This document shows, one piece after another, positions 17,622 through 25,927 of a stretch of 64,000 nucleotides of DNA. A program made the position numbers and the translations under genes. Position 1 is the first letter of the stretch, and every line of letters begins with the position of its first letter. This stretch comes from Mycobacterium sp. MBM (GTDB lineage: Bacteria > Actinomycetota > Actinomycetes > Mycobacteriales > Mycobacteriaceae), in assembly GCA_021648845.1 (NCBI GenBank), contig JAKJHY010000001.1, positions 496,001 through 560,000 of the forward strand. Direction: 5' to 3'. The notes beneath the pieces were generated by a model. The model searched no databases. It was not told the origin of the DNA and saw only the letters and a list, made by a program, of their open reading frames with translations.

Positions 17622-19218
17622 CGAGCGCCACGCCTTCCTGGCGGGGGTCGGCGGCACCGCTGAGCACACCTCGGTCGTCGACGCAGATGAGTTGGGCGCT
17701 GCCACCGGCACCGAGATCGGGTTGTACGACCACCCGGTGCCCGAGCGCGGCCAGTTCCGCGCGCACCGGGGCGGGCAGGCCGGCCTCGACGCGCAGTTCG
17801 TCGGGTGCGCCGATGACGTCGGCGTCCGAGCCAGGGAAGACGGTGAATCGCGGCGCCGACACGGCCTGGGCGGCATCGCGTCCATGGTCCAGCAGATGGG
17901 AGAGCAGCTGCATGTTCCACTGCACCTGCCCGTCGCCGCCGGGGGTGTTGCCGACATATTTGAGCGCGCCCGCCGCGTCGGTGACGATCCAGGCGTTGAG
18001 CGTGTGCAGGGGTTTGCGTCGCGGTTTCACCTCGTTGGGATGCCCGGCCAACAGGTAGGCCCCGCGCCCCAACCGGTTGTTGAGCACCACCCCGGTGCCC
18101 GCGACGGTGAACTTCGCGCCGAAGGTGAAGGCCAGCGAATGGATGAAGCTCACCGCGCGGCCGTCGGCGTCCACCGCCACCGTCGAGGTGGTGTCGCCGG
18201 CGGCGACCTCGATGCGGCCGCGCTCCTCGATACGTCCGTCCAGATCCCGCCGCTGCGCGTCCAGGCGCTGCGGGGCCAGCACGTAGTCGGCGCCGTGGCG
18301 GCGATTATCGCTGCCGCACAACGCAAATCGATCGGCGAACGACAGCCGGGCGGCGCGGGCCAGCCGGTCGATGGCGGCCGCGGACAACCAGTCGCTCGCC
18401 CCGGGAACACCGTCGCACAGCGCCGCCTGCTGCAGCACCATCCAGCCCGGCGTCGGCAGCGGCGTCTGGTGCAGCACCGCGCCGGCGTAGCGCCCGGACA
18501 GCGCCGGCTCGGGACCGACCAGGGCACCGGCGGCCCATTCGTCACCGCTGAACGGCGCCCCGCCGGCCTGCAGCGCGGCGACGGCCCGTTCGGCGAACTC
18601 GCCGGTGTAGAAGCTCCCCGGATCGCGGGCGAGCGTGCGGATGCTCGCCGCCAGCGCCGGTTGCGGCAGCCGTCTCCCGACGACAGGCGCAACACCCTGG
18701 GGCGCATAGGTTTCCGTGAGACCGGGGTCGGCCCTGACGGCCTCGATGGCCTCGCCGACATCGCCTGCGGTGCGGGCCGAGCAGGGTAACCCGTTCTCGG
18801 CGATGCGGGCGGCGCGTTCCCACAGCTCCGGCAGCGACCGGGTGGCGCCGCCGTCGTGTAATGCCGCCAGCGCCGCGGGGGCACCCGGCACCGCGACGGC
18901 CAGCGGGCCGTCCAGCGGTATCGCGGTAAGACCTTGCGCGGCATAGAAATCCGGGGTTCCACCGTCGGGGCCGAAGCCGGATCCGTTGACGGTCCACACC
19001 CGCCCGTCGGGCTCGCGGACCACGGCGAAGGCGTCACCACCGATCCCGCATTGCCCGGGCAGGGTCAGCCAGGTCAGTGCGGCCATCGCCAGCGTGGCGT
19101 CGATGGCGTTACCGCCGTCGGCCAGCACCCGGGCACCGGCCAGGCTGGCAGCCGGATGACTGCTGCTGACCATGGCGCCGGCCGACAGTGCCGGCGGCCG
19201 GCTCGGCGCGCTCATCAC
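17611..19218 (-). CDS. gamma-glutamyltransferase-family (Ntn-hydrolase) protein, no export signal
   Basis: 535 residues. An N-terminal nucleophile hydrolase proenzyme: the TTSTVAVD motif at 343-350 provides the nucleophile Thr343 exposed by autocleavage, splitting the protein into ~36 kDa and ~20 kDa chains. GGNAIDATLAMAALTWLTLPGQCGIGGD matches the large-subunit family signature, and NTPGGDGQVQWNMQ matches a small-subunit loop. Classical GGTs are exported, but no signal peptide is visible here. Relatives include amidases such as cephalosporin acylases, so the substrate may be a gamma-glutamyl or other amide made in this pathway. It overlaps the upstream Rieske gene by 4 bp. The start is a GTG-ATG pair (19218 or 19215). 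Confidence 0.88.
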   Translation of the reverse strand: MMSAPSRPPALSAGAMVSSSHPAASLAGARVLADGGNAIDATLAMAALTWLTLPGQCGIGGDAFAVVREPDGRVWTVNGSGFGPDGGTPDFYAAQGLTAIPLDGPLAVAVPGAPAALAALHDGGATRSLPELWERAARIAENGLPCSARTAGDVGEAIEAVRADPGLTETYAPQGVAPVVGRRLPQPALAASIRTLARDPGSFYTGEFAERAVAALQAGGAPFSGDEWAAGALVGPEPALSGRYAGAVLHQTPLPTPGWMVLQQAALCDGVPGASDWLSAAAIDRLARAARLSFADRFALCGSDNRRHGADYVLAPQRLDAQRRDLDGRIEERGRIEVAAGDTTSTVAVDADGRAVSFIHSLAFTFGAKFTVAGTGVVLNNRLGRGAYLLAGHPNEVKPRRKPLHTLNAWIVTDAAGALKYVGNTPGGDGQVQWNMQLLSHLLDHGRDAAQAVSAPRFTVFPGSDADVIGAPDELRVEAGLPAPVRAELAALGHRVVVQPDLGAGGSAQLICVDDRGVLSGAADPRQEGVALGVD

Positions 19219-19598
19219 GCGCCCCGGCGGGCCCGGCGGGTGGGGCCGGCCGGGGTCTCCCCCGGCTCGATGCCGACGAAGATCTCGCCGTCACGTTCCT
19301 GGCACGGGAAGGTCTTGATGGGTTCGGTGGCCGGCGGGCTGATCGGCTCACCGGTCTCCAGGTCGAATGCACTGCCGTGGCAGGAGCAGCCGATACCGTC
19401 GTCGCGCAGCTTGCCCGAGGACAACAGGCAGTCCAGGTGCGTGCAGTAATTGGAGGTGGCGTAGGCCTTGCCGTTGAGTCGGGCCACGGCGAACTCGTGG
19501 TCGCCGGAGTAGAACCGCCGGACAATCCCCTCGGGCACCTGCCCGGAGCGCGCCACCCTGACGAATTCGGTTGTGGTGTCGTCGATCTGATCAGTCAT
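19215..19598 (-). CDS. Rieske [2Fe-2S] ferredoxin-like protein 2
   Basis: 127 residues, soluble. The cluster motif is Cys52-Thr-His54 and, 16 residues on, Cys71-Ser-Cys-His74 (YCTHLDC ... CSCHGSAFDLETG). A cluster-box cysteine follows each pair, as in Rieske proteins of higher potential such as those with a stabilising disulfide (Cys57, Cys73). It lies 1 bp after the aldehyde dehydrogenase stop. With Rieske 1 and the flavin reductase it could form the electron chain for the diiron oxidase, or it may serve a different partner. It ends in a short Arg-rich tail. Confidence 0.9.
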   Translation of the reverse strand: MTDQIDDTTTEFVRVARSGQVPEGIVRRFYSGDHEFAVARLNGKAYATSNYCTHLDCLLSSGKLRDDGIGCSCHGSAFDLETGEPISPPATEPIKTFPCQERDGEIFVGIEPGETPAGPTRRARRGA

Positions 19599-19599
19599 G

Positions 19600-21039
19600 T
19601 CACAGTCCCGGATTCATATAGATGGTCTTCTCGTTGAGGTAGAACTCGATCATCGACGCGCCGGCCTGCTCTTTGAAGGTGGCGGTCGAGGACGCTTTGT
19701 AGCCGCCGAACGGCGCGTTCATCGCCATGCCGGTGGTGGGCTGATTGATCTTGACCAGCCCGGTCTTCGAGCGGCGGGAGAACTCCTGGGCGACGGTGAG
19801 GTCGTTGGTGACGATGGCGGCCGAGAGCCCGAACTCGGTGTTGTTGGCCGCGTCGATGGCGTCGTCGAGGGTGCTCACCCGTTGCACCGCGATCAACGGT
19901 CCGAACACCTCTTCGTCGACGATGCGCATGCCTGCGGTGGCGTCGGTGAACACCGCGGGACGCACGAAGAATCCGTTGCCGCCGGTGTCCTCGCCGCCGC
20001 AGCGCAAGGTGGCGCCGTCCTCGATGCCGGCCTGGACGTAGCCCAGGAATTTCTTGTGCTGCTCAGCGTTGGCGAGTGCACCCATGTCGATGCCGGTGTC
20101 GGCGCCGGGGCCCACCTGCAGCGCTTCGGCGCGCGCGACGACGGCATCGACCACGGCGTCGTGGTTGGCCTCGGTGACGATCACCCGGCTGGTACCGGTG
20201 CAGGCCTGCCCGGACAAGCCGAAGGCGCCCTTGACGATCAGAGCAGCTGCGCGTTCGGGGTCGGCGTCGGGTGCCACCACCACCGGGTTCTTGCCACCCA
20301 TCTCCAACTGCACCCGCCGGTGCGGGCCCACCTGGCTGTGGATCAGTCTGCCCACCGCGGTGGATCCGGTGAAGGTCACCGCGGCCACGCGCTCGTCGCC
20401 GGCCACGGCGGCACCGGCAGCCCCGCCGCCCTGCACCAGCGCGATGACCTCCGGCGGCAGTCCCCCGGCCAGCAGTGCTTCCACCAGCCGCTGCCCCATC
20501 AGCGGGGTGATCTCAGAAGGTTTGAACAGCACCGGGTTTCCCACCGCCAGCGCCGGCCCGAGCTTGCGGGACGGGATGTTGAGCGGGAAATTCCACGGGG
20601 TGATGGCGCCCACGATGCCGATCGGCTCCCGCACCGTGTAGAGCAGCGTCTGCCCCGCCACGGGATAGGTGGCGCCGCAGCTGCGGGTGGCCTCGGCGGC
20701 GTAGAACCGCAGGTTCATCGGTGTGCGGCTGACCTCCATGGTGGCCTCGGCCAGCGTTTTGCCCTCTTCGCGGACCAGCTCGGCGATCAGCTGGTCGCTG
20801 CGTGACTCCAGTCGCGCCGCAGCAGCTTCCAGGATGCCGGCGCGGCGCTCGGGTGAGGTGGCCGCCCAGGCAGGCGCAGCGGCAGCCAGGCTGTCGACGG
20901 CCAGGCGCACGTCGTCGGCGCCGGAGTCCGGGAACGCGCCGATGACGTCACCGGGGTCGGCGGGGTTGCTGCGGGTGAAGGTGGCCCCGGACACCGCGGG
21001 CACCCAGTTCCCGCCGATGAAGTTCAAACCCTCGATCAT
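19600..21039 (-). CDS. NAD(P)-dependent aldehyde dehydrogenase
   Basis: 479 residues, the usual ALDH length. It converts an aldehyde to a carboxylate. Visible are the cofactor loop FTGSTAVGRLIH, the general-base glutamate segment LEMGGKNPVVV, and the nucleophile cysteine in LSGQACTGTSRVIV. The QACTGTSR form is common in semialdehyde dehydrogenases such as alpha-ketoglutarate semialdehyde dehydrogenase. The start ATG at 21037-21039 overlaps the flavin reductase stop (ATGA). Its place between the redox genes and the amide/imine genes suggests that it oxidises the aldehyde released by the oxygenase. The substrate is not known. Confidence 0.92.
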   Translation of the reverse strand: MIEGLNFIGGNWVPAVSGATFTRSNPADPGDVIGAFPDSGADDVRLAVDSLAAAAPAWAATSPERRAGILEAAAARLESRSDQLIAELVREEGKTLAEATMEVSRTPMNLRFYAAEATRSCGATYPVAGQTLLYTVREPIGIVGAITPWNFPLNIPSRKLGPALAVGNPVLFKPSEITPLMGQRLVEALLAGGLPPEVIALVQGGGAAGAAVAGDERVAAVTFTGSTAVGRLIHSQVGPHRRVQLEMGGKNPVVVAPDADPERAAALIVKGAFGLSGQACTGTSRVIVTEANHDAVVDAVVARAEALQVGPGADTGIDMGALANAEQHKKFLGYVQAGIEDGATLRCGGEDTGGNGFFVRPAVFTDATAGMRIVDEEVFGPLIAVQRVSTLDDAIDAANNTEFGLSAAIVTNDLTVAQEFSRRSKTGLVKINQPTTGMAMNAPFGGYKASSTATFKEQAGASMIEFYLNEKTIYMNPGL

Positions 21040-22256
21040 GCCGTCACCTCTTCGATGTCGTCCTCGTACGCCAGGTCCCACAGGTCGGTGTCCTCGTCTC
21101 CCAGCACGGCGGGGTCCAACTCGCGGCCCAGCAGTTCGCGGGTCACCGAGATGTCCTCGCCGCGTTCGACGGTGAACGCGCCGCACAGCGCGCCGCCGTC
21201 GAGGTAGAAGGCGGTGAAGTCCAGCCCGTCGCGATCGCCACGCAGCACCGGGGTGCCGGTCAGCGAGCCGACGCTCTGGATGTTGCGGCCGAACTGATCC
21301 GACCAGAACCAGTGCGGGTCGTCGTTGATCGCGTCGCGCCCCAGCATGGCGCCGGCCACGGCGACACCCTGGCGACTGGCGTTGTCGAAGTGCTCCACCC
21401 GGATGTGGCGACCGGCCCTGGCCGAGAAGCGCCGGGCCACGTCACCGGCGGCGTACACGTTGGGCACACTCGTGCGCCCGGCCGCGTCGACCACGATGCC
21501 GTCGTCGATGTGCAGTCCCGTTGCGTTGGCTGCCTGCACATTCGGCGTGATGCCGATGCCGATCACCAGTACGTCGAACTCTTCGTCGCCGACCAGCACC
21601 GCCTCCGCGGTCGTCTGCAGGTGCGCCACACCCGCGCCGGTGCGGACGTCGACGCCGTTGTCGCGGTGCATGCGGGTGATCAGGGTGCCGAGGTCGGCGC
21701 CGAGCACGCGCTCCAGCGGGACCGGTGCGGTCTCGAACACCGTGACCGTCACACCGGCCGATACGGCGGTGGCGGCCAACTCCAGGCCGATGAAGCCCGC
21801 ACCGATGATCGCCAGGCGCCGGCCCGGAGCCAGGTGTGGGGCCAGGCCGGTGGCGTCATCGAGGGTGCGCAGATAGTGCACCAGGTCCGGGCGTGGACCG
21901 GGCACCGGCAGCCGGCGCGGGCTGCCGCCGGTGGCGAACAGCACGGCGTCGGCGGCGATGGGTGCATGGTTGTCCAATTCCACTGTGGCGGTGGCGGTGT
22001 CGACCCGGGTGACGGTGGCCCCGGTGATCAGGTCGATGTCGTTGGCGGTGCGCCACTTCTCCGGCAGGATCCAAAGTGAGTCCTCGGTGTCGGTGCCGGC
22101 GAGGAACTCCTTGGACAGCGGCGGGCGCTGGTACGGCGCGTGCGGCTCGTCACCGATCAGCACGATGCGGCCGTCGAAACCGTGGCGGCGCAGGTTGCGG
22201 GCGGCCACCGCGGACGCCTGGCCGGCGCCGACGAGCACATGGGTGGGCCGGGTCAT
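21036..22256 (-). CDS. NAD(P)/FAD-dependent ferredoxin (rhodocoxin-type) reductase
   Basis: 406 residues. Pyridine-nucleotide disulfide oxidoreductase fold: FAD-binding HVLVGAGQASAVAARNLR at the N-terminus, the PYQRPPLSKEFL helix typical of putidaredoxin/rhodocoxin reductases, an NAD-binding AIIGAGFIGLELAATA near residue 155, and a second FAD contact VPNVYAAGDVA near 285. It passes electrons from NAD(P)H to a small iron-sulfur protein, here most likely the adjacent Rieske ferredoxin. Overlaps with both neighbours (4 bp each) show tight coupling to Rieske 1 and the aldehyde dehydrogenase. Confidence 0.93.
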   Translation of the reverse strand: MTRPTHVLVGAGQASAVAARNLRRHGFDGRIVLIGDEPHAPYQRPPLSKEFLAGTDTEDSLWILPEKWRTANDIDLITGATVTRVDTATATVELDNHAPIAADAVLFATGGSPRRLPVPGPRPDLVHYLRTLDDATGLAPHLAPGRRLAIIGAGFIGLELAATAVSAGVTVTVFETAPVPLERVLGADLGTLITRMHRDNGVDVRTGAGVAHLQTTAEAVLVGDEEFDVLVIGIGITPNVQAANATGLHIDDGIVVDAAGRTSVPNVYAAGDVARRFSARAGRHIRVEHFDNASRQGVAVAGAMLGRDAINDDPHWFWSDQFGRNIQSVGSLTGTPVLRGDRDGLDFTAFYLDGGALCGAFTVERGEDISVTRELLGRELDPAVLGDEDTDLWDLAYEDDIEEVTA

Positions 22257-22582
22257 GCGGAGACCTCCTGCGCGACGGTCTTGCAGACGTAGACGGTGCC
22301 GTCGTCGTCCACCCGCACCGGGAACGTGGGCTGACAGAGGTCCTGGTCGGCCTCGTAGCCGGTCTCGAGGTCGAACTGCCACTGGTGCCCGGGGCAGATC
22401 ACCTTGCCGTGCAACAGTGTGCCTTTGAACAGCGAACGGTGCTGGTGCACACAGAGATCGGCGAACGCGTAGACCTTGCCGTCAGTGGCGAACAAGGCAA
22501 TGGCGGTGCCGTCGACTTCGACCCGCAGCTTGCGACGCCGGCCCAGCTCCTTGGTGCTGGCCACCGCGATCCACTCACCCAT
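22253..22582 (-). CDS. Rieske [2Fe-2S] ferredoxin-like protein 1
   Basis: 109 residues, soluble. The motif Cys44-Val-His46 and Cys63-Pro-Gly-His66 is that of NirD/ferredoxin-type Rieske proteins from oxygenase systems. The fold's second half (WQFDLETGYEADQDLCQPTFPVRVDDDGTVYVC) is intact. It is the natural one-electron carrier between the flavin reductase (4-bp overlap downstream) and the diiron oxidase (upstream, beyond a strong hairpin). Confidence 0.92.
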   Translation of the reverse strand: MGEWIAVASTKELGRRRKLRVEVDGTAIALFATDGKVYAFADLCVHQHRSLFKGTLLHGKVICPGHQWQFDLETGYEADQDLCQPTFPVRVDDDGTVYVCKTVAQEVSA

Positions 22583-22605
22583 GATGTCCCTTTCCTGCGA
22601 TTCGG

Positions 22606-22640
22606 GCGCGCTCGTAACCGCTGGGCGGTTACGAGCGCGC
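22606..22640 (-). terminator. very strong hairpin between the diiron-oxidase and Rieske genes
   Basis: A perfect 16-bp stem (GCGCGCTCGTAACCGC and its complement) closed by a 3-nt loop, and extended by TTCGG/CGAA with one bulge. It fills the 66-bp gap between two genes of one operon. There is no T-tract on the minus strand, so partial termination, or protection of the upstream mRNA end, are both possible. Confidence 0.6.
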
Positions 22641-22648
22641 CGAAATCG

Positions 22649-23362
22649 CTAGACGCTGGCCAGCTCCGGCGCGACATAGGTGTCGTACAGACCCTTGGTG
22701 TAGGAGAACCGCATCTCGGCACCCCAGCGCACCATCTGCAGGCAGCGCTGCTGCAGCGCCACGGTGTCGGCGTGGTCCAGCACGATCTGGTAGCCGCGTT
22801 CGCCGTGCACCACGTCGGAGGTGATGTGCAGGTCGAAGAACTCGATCTCGTCCTCGGTGAACTTGTAGACCTCACGCAGCGGCACGATCTGCTTGGTGTA
22901 GATGCTGGGCACCTGCGATTCCAGACCCACCACCAGCGCGGCGGTGGCCACCACGAAGTGCTCGCGCTGGGAGACCGCGTAGCACCAGGACTGCAGCCCG
23001 CGCGTGATGGCGTTCATGTTGTTCGGGTCCTCGATGCGTTCCTTGGTGGTCCCGCATGCCTCACCGAACTTGATCAGCAGGTCGGTGTGCCGGATATCGG
23101 CGAGTTCTTCCTCGTACATGTTCTGCAGCGTGAAATCCTTGGCGCCGGTGAACTCGTCGGGGGTGTTGGCGTAGATGTTGGCCAGATAGTCGGCGAACGG
23201 CCCGACGTAGTGGTAGTGGTTCTCGGCCCAGCGGGCGAAGTGGTGGCGCTCCAGCTGCCCCTCCGCCCATGCCTTGGAGAACGACGCATTCTTGGCCTCG
23301 CGGCCCTTGATCGCGTTTTCCAGTTCGGCACGGAACTCGTCCCGGCCCAGCAACTCAGTCAT
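22649..23362 (-). CDS. heme-oxygenase-fold diiron oxidase/oxygenase (HDO; PqqC/CADD-like)
   Basis: 237 residues, all-helical, of the TenA/PqqC/CADD superfamily. The diiron ligand pattern of HDO enzymes is complete: Glu85-x6-His92 (YEEELADIRH), Glu148 (GLESQ), and His179-x3-Asp183-x2-His186 (LHITSDVVH). HDOs such as UndA, BesC and CADD use O2 to cleave C-C bonds, N-oxygenate, or form p-aminobenzoate. TenA and PqqC lack this full set. The start ATG at 23360-23362 is chosen from the family-like MTELLGRDEF opening. It is the second gene of the operon after glcG-like, upstream of Rieske, reductase and aldehyde dehydrogenase genes. The substrate is unknown; release of an aldehyde is inferred. Confidence 0.85.
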   Translation of the reverse strand: MTELLGRDEFRAELENAIKGREAKNASFSKAWAEGQLERHHFARWAENHYHYVGPFADYLANIYANTPDEFTGAKDFTLQNMYEEELADIRHTDLLIKFGEACGTTKERIEDPNNMNAITRGLQSWCYAVSQREHFVVATAALVVGLESQVPSIYTKQIVPLREVYKFTEDEIEFFDLHITSDVVHGERGYQIVLDHADTVALQQRCLQMVRWGAEMRFSYTKGLYDTYVAPELASV

Positions 23363-23558
23363 GGATTCGATCCCTTCGTTTGTTGAGTTCGCGAAACCAC
23401 TTGGTTTTGACCGTGTTTCGCATGTGATGGGGCTGCACGACGCTGCGGCGCTGCGAAGTCGACTGTGCAGCAGCGACGTTAACCAGCGACGCCGGATTGC
23501 GGTATGGACAACTTCACCCTCGATACCCACCGTCGCAAGTCATGGTGCACAACGGTCC

Positions 23559-24011
23559 TCAGCGGCTGCCGACCGCCGCGGTCAGCGCCTCGAACTCGGC
23601 GAGGATTGCCGCCCCGACGGCCTTGTCCTGGGCCCCGTTACCACCGCTGATCCCGACCCCGCCGATGATCTGACCCTCGAAGACGAGCGGGAATCCGCCG
23701 ACGAACACCGCGAACTTGCCGGGCAGCATGTGGCTGATACCGAAGGCCTCGTTGCCCGGCAGCGCCGGGCCGTCGGGCGCCTCGTTGAACAGGTGGGTGG
23801 CCCGCTCGTGACCGGCGGCGGTGAACGCCTTGGCGATGGAGATGTCCACACCCGTCAGCCGTGCGCCCGGAAGTCGGTGCAGGGCAAGGACATTACCGCC
23901 ATCGTCGCAGATGCACAGCGTCTGCTTGACACCGATCTCTTCGGCCTTGGCACGCCCGGCGGCGAGCAGTGGCAGGGCGTCGTCGAGGGTGATCCGGTAG
24001 ATCTGGTGCAT
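23559..24011 (-). CDS. GlcG/HbpS-family (DUF336) heme- or cobalamin-related protein
   Basis: 150 residues. Family hallmarks: a conserved N-terminus (ITLDDALPLLAAGRAKAEEIGV), CICDDGGNVLALHRLPGA, VDISIAKAFTAA, and the glycine-rich C-terminal GGFPLVFEGQIIGGVGISGGNGAQD. Members (HbpS, GlcG, the PduO C-terminal domain) bind heme or corrinoids, or sit as small accessory proteins in catabolic operons for diols, glycolate and amines. AGGAGG lies 8 nt before the ATG at 24009-24011. It is the first gene of the accessory operon, divergent from the PucR gene. The role here is unknown; heme or iron supply to the oxygenase system is one possibility. Confidence 0.85.
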   Translation of the reverse strand: MHQIYRITLDDALPLLAAGRAKAEEIGVKQTLCICDDGGNVLALHRLPGARLTGVDISIAKAFTAAGHERATHLFNEAPDGPALPGNEAFGISHMLPGKFAVFVGGFPLVFEGQIIGGVGISGGNGAQDKAVGAAILAEFEALTAAVGSR

Positions 24012-24163
24012 GCTGCTGACCTCCTGAGATTGTCGGCGATGGCCGAATCCGGGTATGACGGGCGATCTCGCCCGCCGGCGGTGTGCCTGGTGCATGTCTA
24101 CCGGGACGGCCGCGTCGCCGCCTTGGTCACAATGTCCGCTTTATCGCGAGCAACATGGTCAAA

Positions 24164-24182
24164 GTGCACATAGTGTGTGCAC
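24164..24182. promoter_or_regulatory. candidate PucR operator GTGCACA-N5-TGTGCAC
   Basis: A perfect 7-bp inverted repeat around a 5-bp spacer, in the 241-bp gap between the divergent glcG-like and pucR genes. A close relative (GCGCACA-N4-TGTGCAC) lies at 27586-27603, before the permease gene of the same island, and a GTGCACAA half-site lies at 23545-23552. Repetition at island promoters supports one shared regulator. Confidence 0.55.
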
Positions 24183-24252
24183 GGTCGAGGATGTGATGGT
24201 GATGGTTCGGGCCCGCCACCTCGATGATCGATCCGCACAGGCAGGTGAGGAC

Positions 24253-25923
24253 ATGGCACCAGAGCACCCACGCGGTGACCGGATGACGGTCGCCGGTCTG
24301 CTGGACGAATCACTCATGTCCGGCGCCCGCGTGATCTCCGGACACGAGCAGCTTGGTCGCGAGTTGCATTGGGTACTACCGCTTTCGGAGGTGCTGTCCC
24401 GGCACGAACCACTGGACGGCGTCGCGATCTACGCCCGCCCGGAGGCGCTGCTGGGCACCGCGGGCGCGCTGGCCGCGCTGGCCGCGCGCGGTGCGACGAC
24501 GCTGGTCGTCGACGGTTCGGTTCCCGCCGACTTCCCCCCTGACCTGCCCGCCGGCCTGGTGGTGGTCGAGATGGCGTTTCCGGTGGGGTTCACCGCGTTG
24601 AATCGGCTGCTCGCCGAACGTGCGCTGAGCCAGGAAGTGCACGTGATGCGGTATGCCACGCATGTGCACACGTCCCTGGCGGGGCTGTTCCATCGCGGCG
24701 CCGGCCTGCAGATCCTGATCCGCGAGGTATCCAACCTGGCCCGCAATCCCGCGGTGGCGCTCGACGCCCGCGGCCACATCGTGGCGCACAACGGCCTGGC
24801 CGCGGAGGCGGCGGGGGCGCTCACCGAGAGCATCGTGCCGAGACTGACCGTCGACCTCCCGGCCGGCGCCCGGCTCTCCGGACACCACGACACCCGCGTC
24901 GAGCACCTCGCCGACCCGCACGGCAACACGTGGACGGCCATCTCCACCGCCATCCGGCTCGGCAAGGCATTCGAAGGCTGGGTGGTTGTCCTGGTGCCGA
25001 CCTCCGAGCCCGGCGCACACGAGCTGGCGCAGCACATCGTCGTCACCGAACAGGCGACGGCGATCATCGGCTCGGAGATGCTCCGCCAGCACAGCGTCGA
25101 CGAGGCCGAGGAACGTGCGCGCGGCGACTTCGTCCAGGCCCTGGTGCACGGGCATTTCTCCAGCGAGCACGATATGCGTGCGCGGGCCGAGTACCACGAT
25201 GTCGACATCGATTCGCAATTCGGTGTTTTCGTCGCACCGGGGGCGATACCGCGCGGGGCGGACAACCCGGCCGCGAGCATGGTGCGGTTGGCCCGCTACG
25301 CCGCCAACGTGGCACCCGACCCGGCCGTGCGTTCCTATGTCACCGTGCTCGGCGACGTCCTGGTGGTGGTGCGCTCACTGCGTGGCGGTGACGACGCCGC
25401 GCGGCGCCGGGAGATGGTGCACTACGCCGAGGCCATGGCCGGCGAGCTCGAACACCGCCGCGGCTCAGCCGTGGTCGTCTGCTACAGCCGGCCGGTGTCC
25501 GGGGCACAGGCCGTCTCGGCGAGTTACCGCGAGGCCCGCATCGCGCTGGGCATCGCGCGCCGGCTGGCCCTCACCGGCGCCGTCTCGTATCAGGATCTAC
25601 GCAGTTTCACCGTGCTCGCCGAGATCGCCGAGACCGAACAGAGCAAGGCCCTGGTCAACGACGTTCTCGGGCCCTTGCGCGGCGCTCCGGATCTGCGCGA
25701 TTTCCTGACCGGCTACCTGTCCAACGGCGGCAACGTCAACGCCACCGCCAGGGCGCTCAACGTGCACCGCAACACCATGCTGACCAAGCTGGACCGCGTG
25801 TCACGGGCCATCGGGCTCGATATCCGGGTGCCCGACAACCAGTTCACGGTCTGGCTGGCGATCCGGCTGGACCTGCTCAGTGAGGTACACGCCGCCGTCG
25901 ACCGCGAGGCCAGTTTCCGCTGA
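24253..25923 (+). CDS. PucR-family transcriptional regulator
   Basis: 556 residues. N-terminal PucR domain (MTVAGLLDESLMSGARVISG to about residue 135), a GGDEF-like/CdaR middle region, and a C-terminal PucR helix-turn-helix (GNVNATARALNVHRNTMLTKLDRV). PucR proteins activate or repress catabolic operons for purines, amines and other nitrogen compounds in response to an intermediate. The chosen ATG at 24253 has AGGTGAGG just upstream; the ATG at 24283 (MTVAG) is the alternative. It is divergent from the diiron-oxidase operon and convergent with the MFS gene, where both stop codons form the palindrome TGACCGGTCA (25921-25930). Confidence 0.9.
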   Translation: MAPEHPRGDRMTVAGLLDESLMSGARVISGHEQLGRELHWVLPLSEVLSRHEPLDGVAIYARPEALLGTAGALAALAARGATTLVVDGSVPADFPPDLPAGLVVVEMAFPVGFTALNRLLAERALSQEVHVMRYATHVHTSLAGLFHRGAGLQILIREVSNLARNPAVALDARGHIVAHNGLAAEAAGALTESIVPRLTVDLPAGARLSGHHDTRVEHLADPHGNTWTAISTAIRLGKAFEGWVVVLVPTSEPGAHELAQHIVVTEQATAIIGSEMLRQHSVDEAEERARGDFVQALVHGHFSSEHDMRARAEYHDVDIDSQFGVFVAPGAIPRGADNPAASMVRLARYAANVAPDPAVRSYVTVLGDVLVVVRSLRGGDDAARRREMVHYAEAMAGELEHRRGSAVVVCYSRPVSGAQAVSASYREARIALGIARRLALTGAVSYQDLRSFTVLAEIAETEQSKALVNDVLGPLRGAPDLRDFLTGYLSNGGNVNATARALNVHRNTMLTKLDRVSRAIGLDIRVPDNQFTVWLAIRLDLLSEVHAAVDREASFR

Positions 25924-25927
25924 CCGG

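Noticed and set aside
19597..20805. A ~1.2-kb plus-strand frame opposite the aldehyde dehydrogenase gene
   Set aside because: No domain features; the opposite strand encodes an intact ALDH with catalytic motifs.
22649..23362. Annotating the diiron oxidase gene as TenA thiaminase or PQQ synthase
   Set aside because: No thiamine or PQQ genes nearby, and the residues match the diiron ligand pattern instead.
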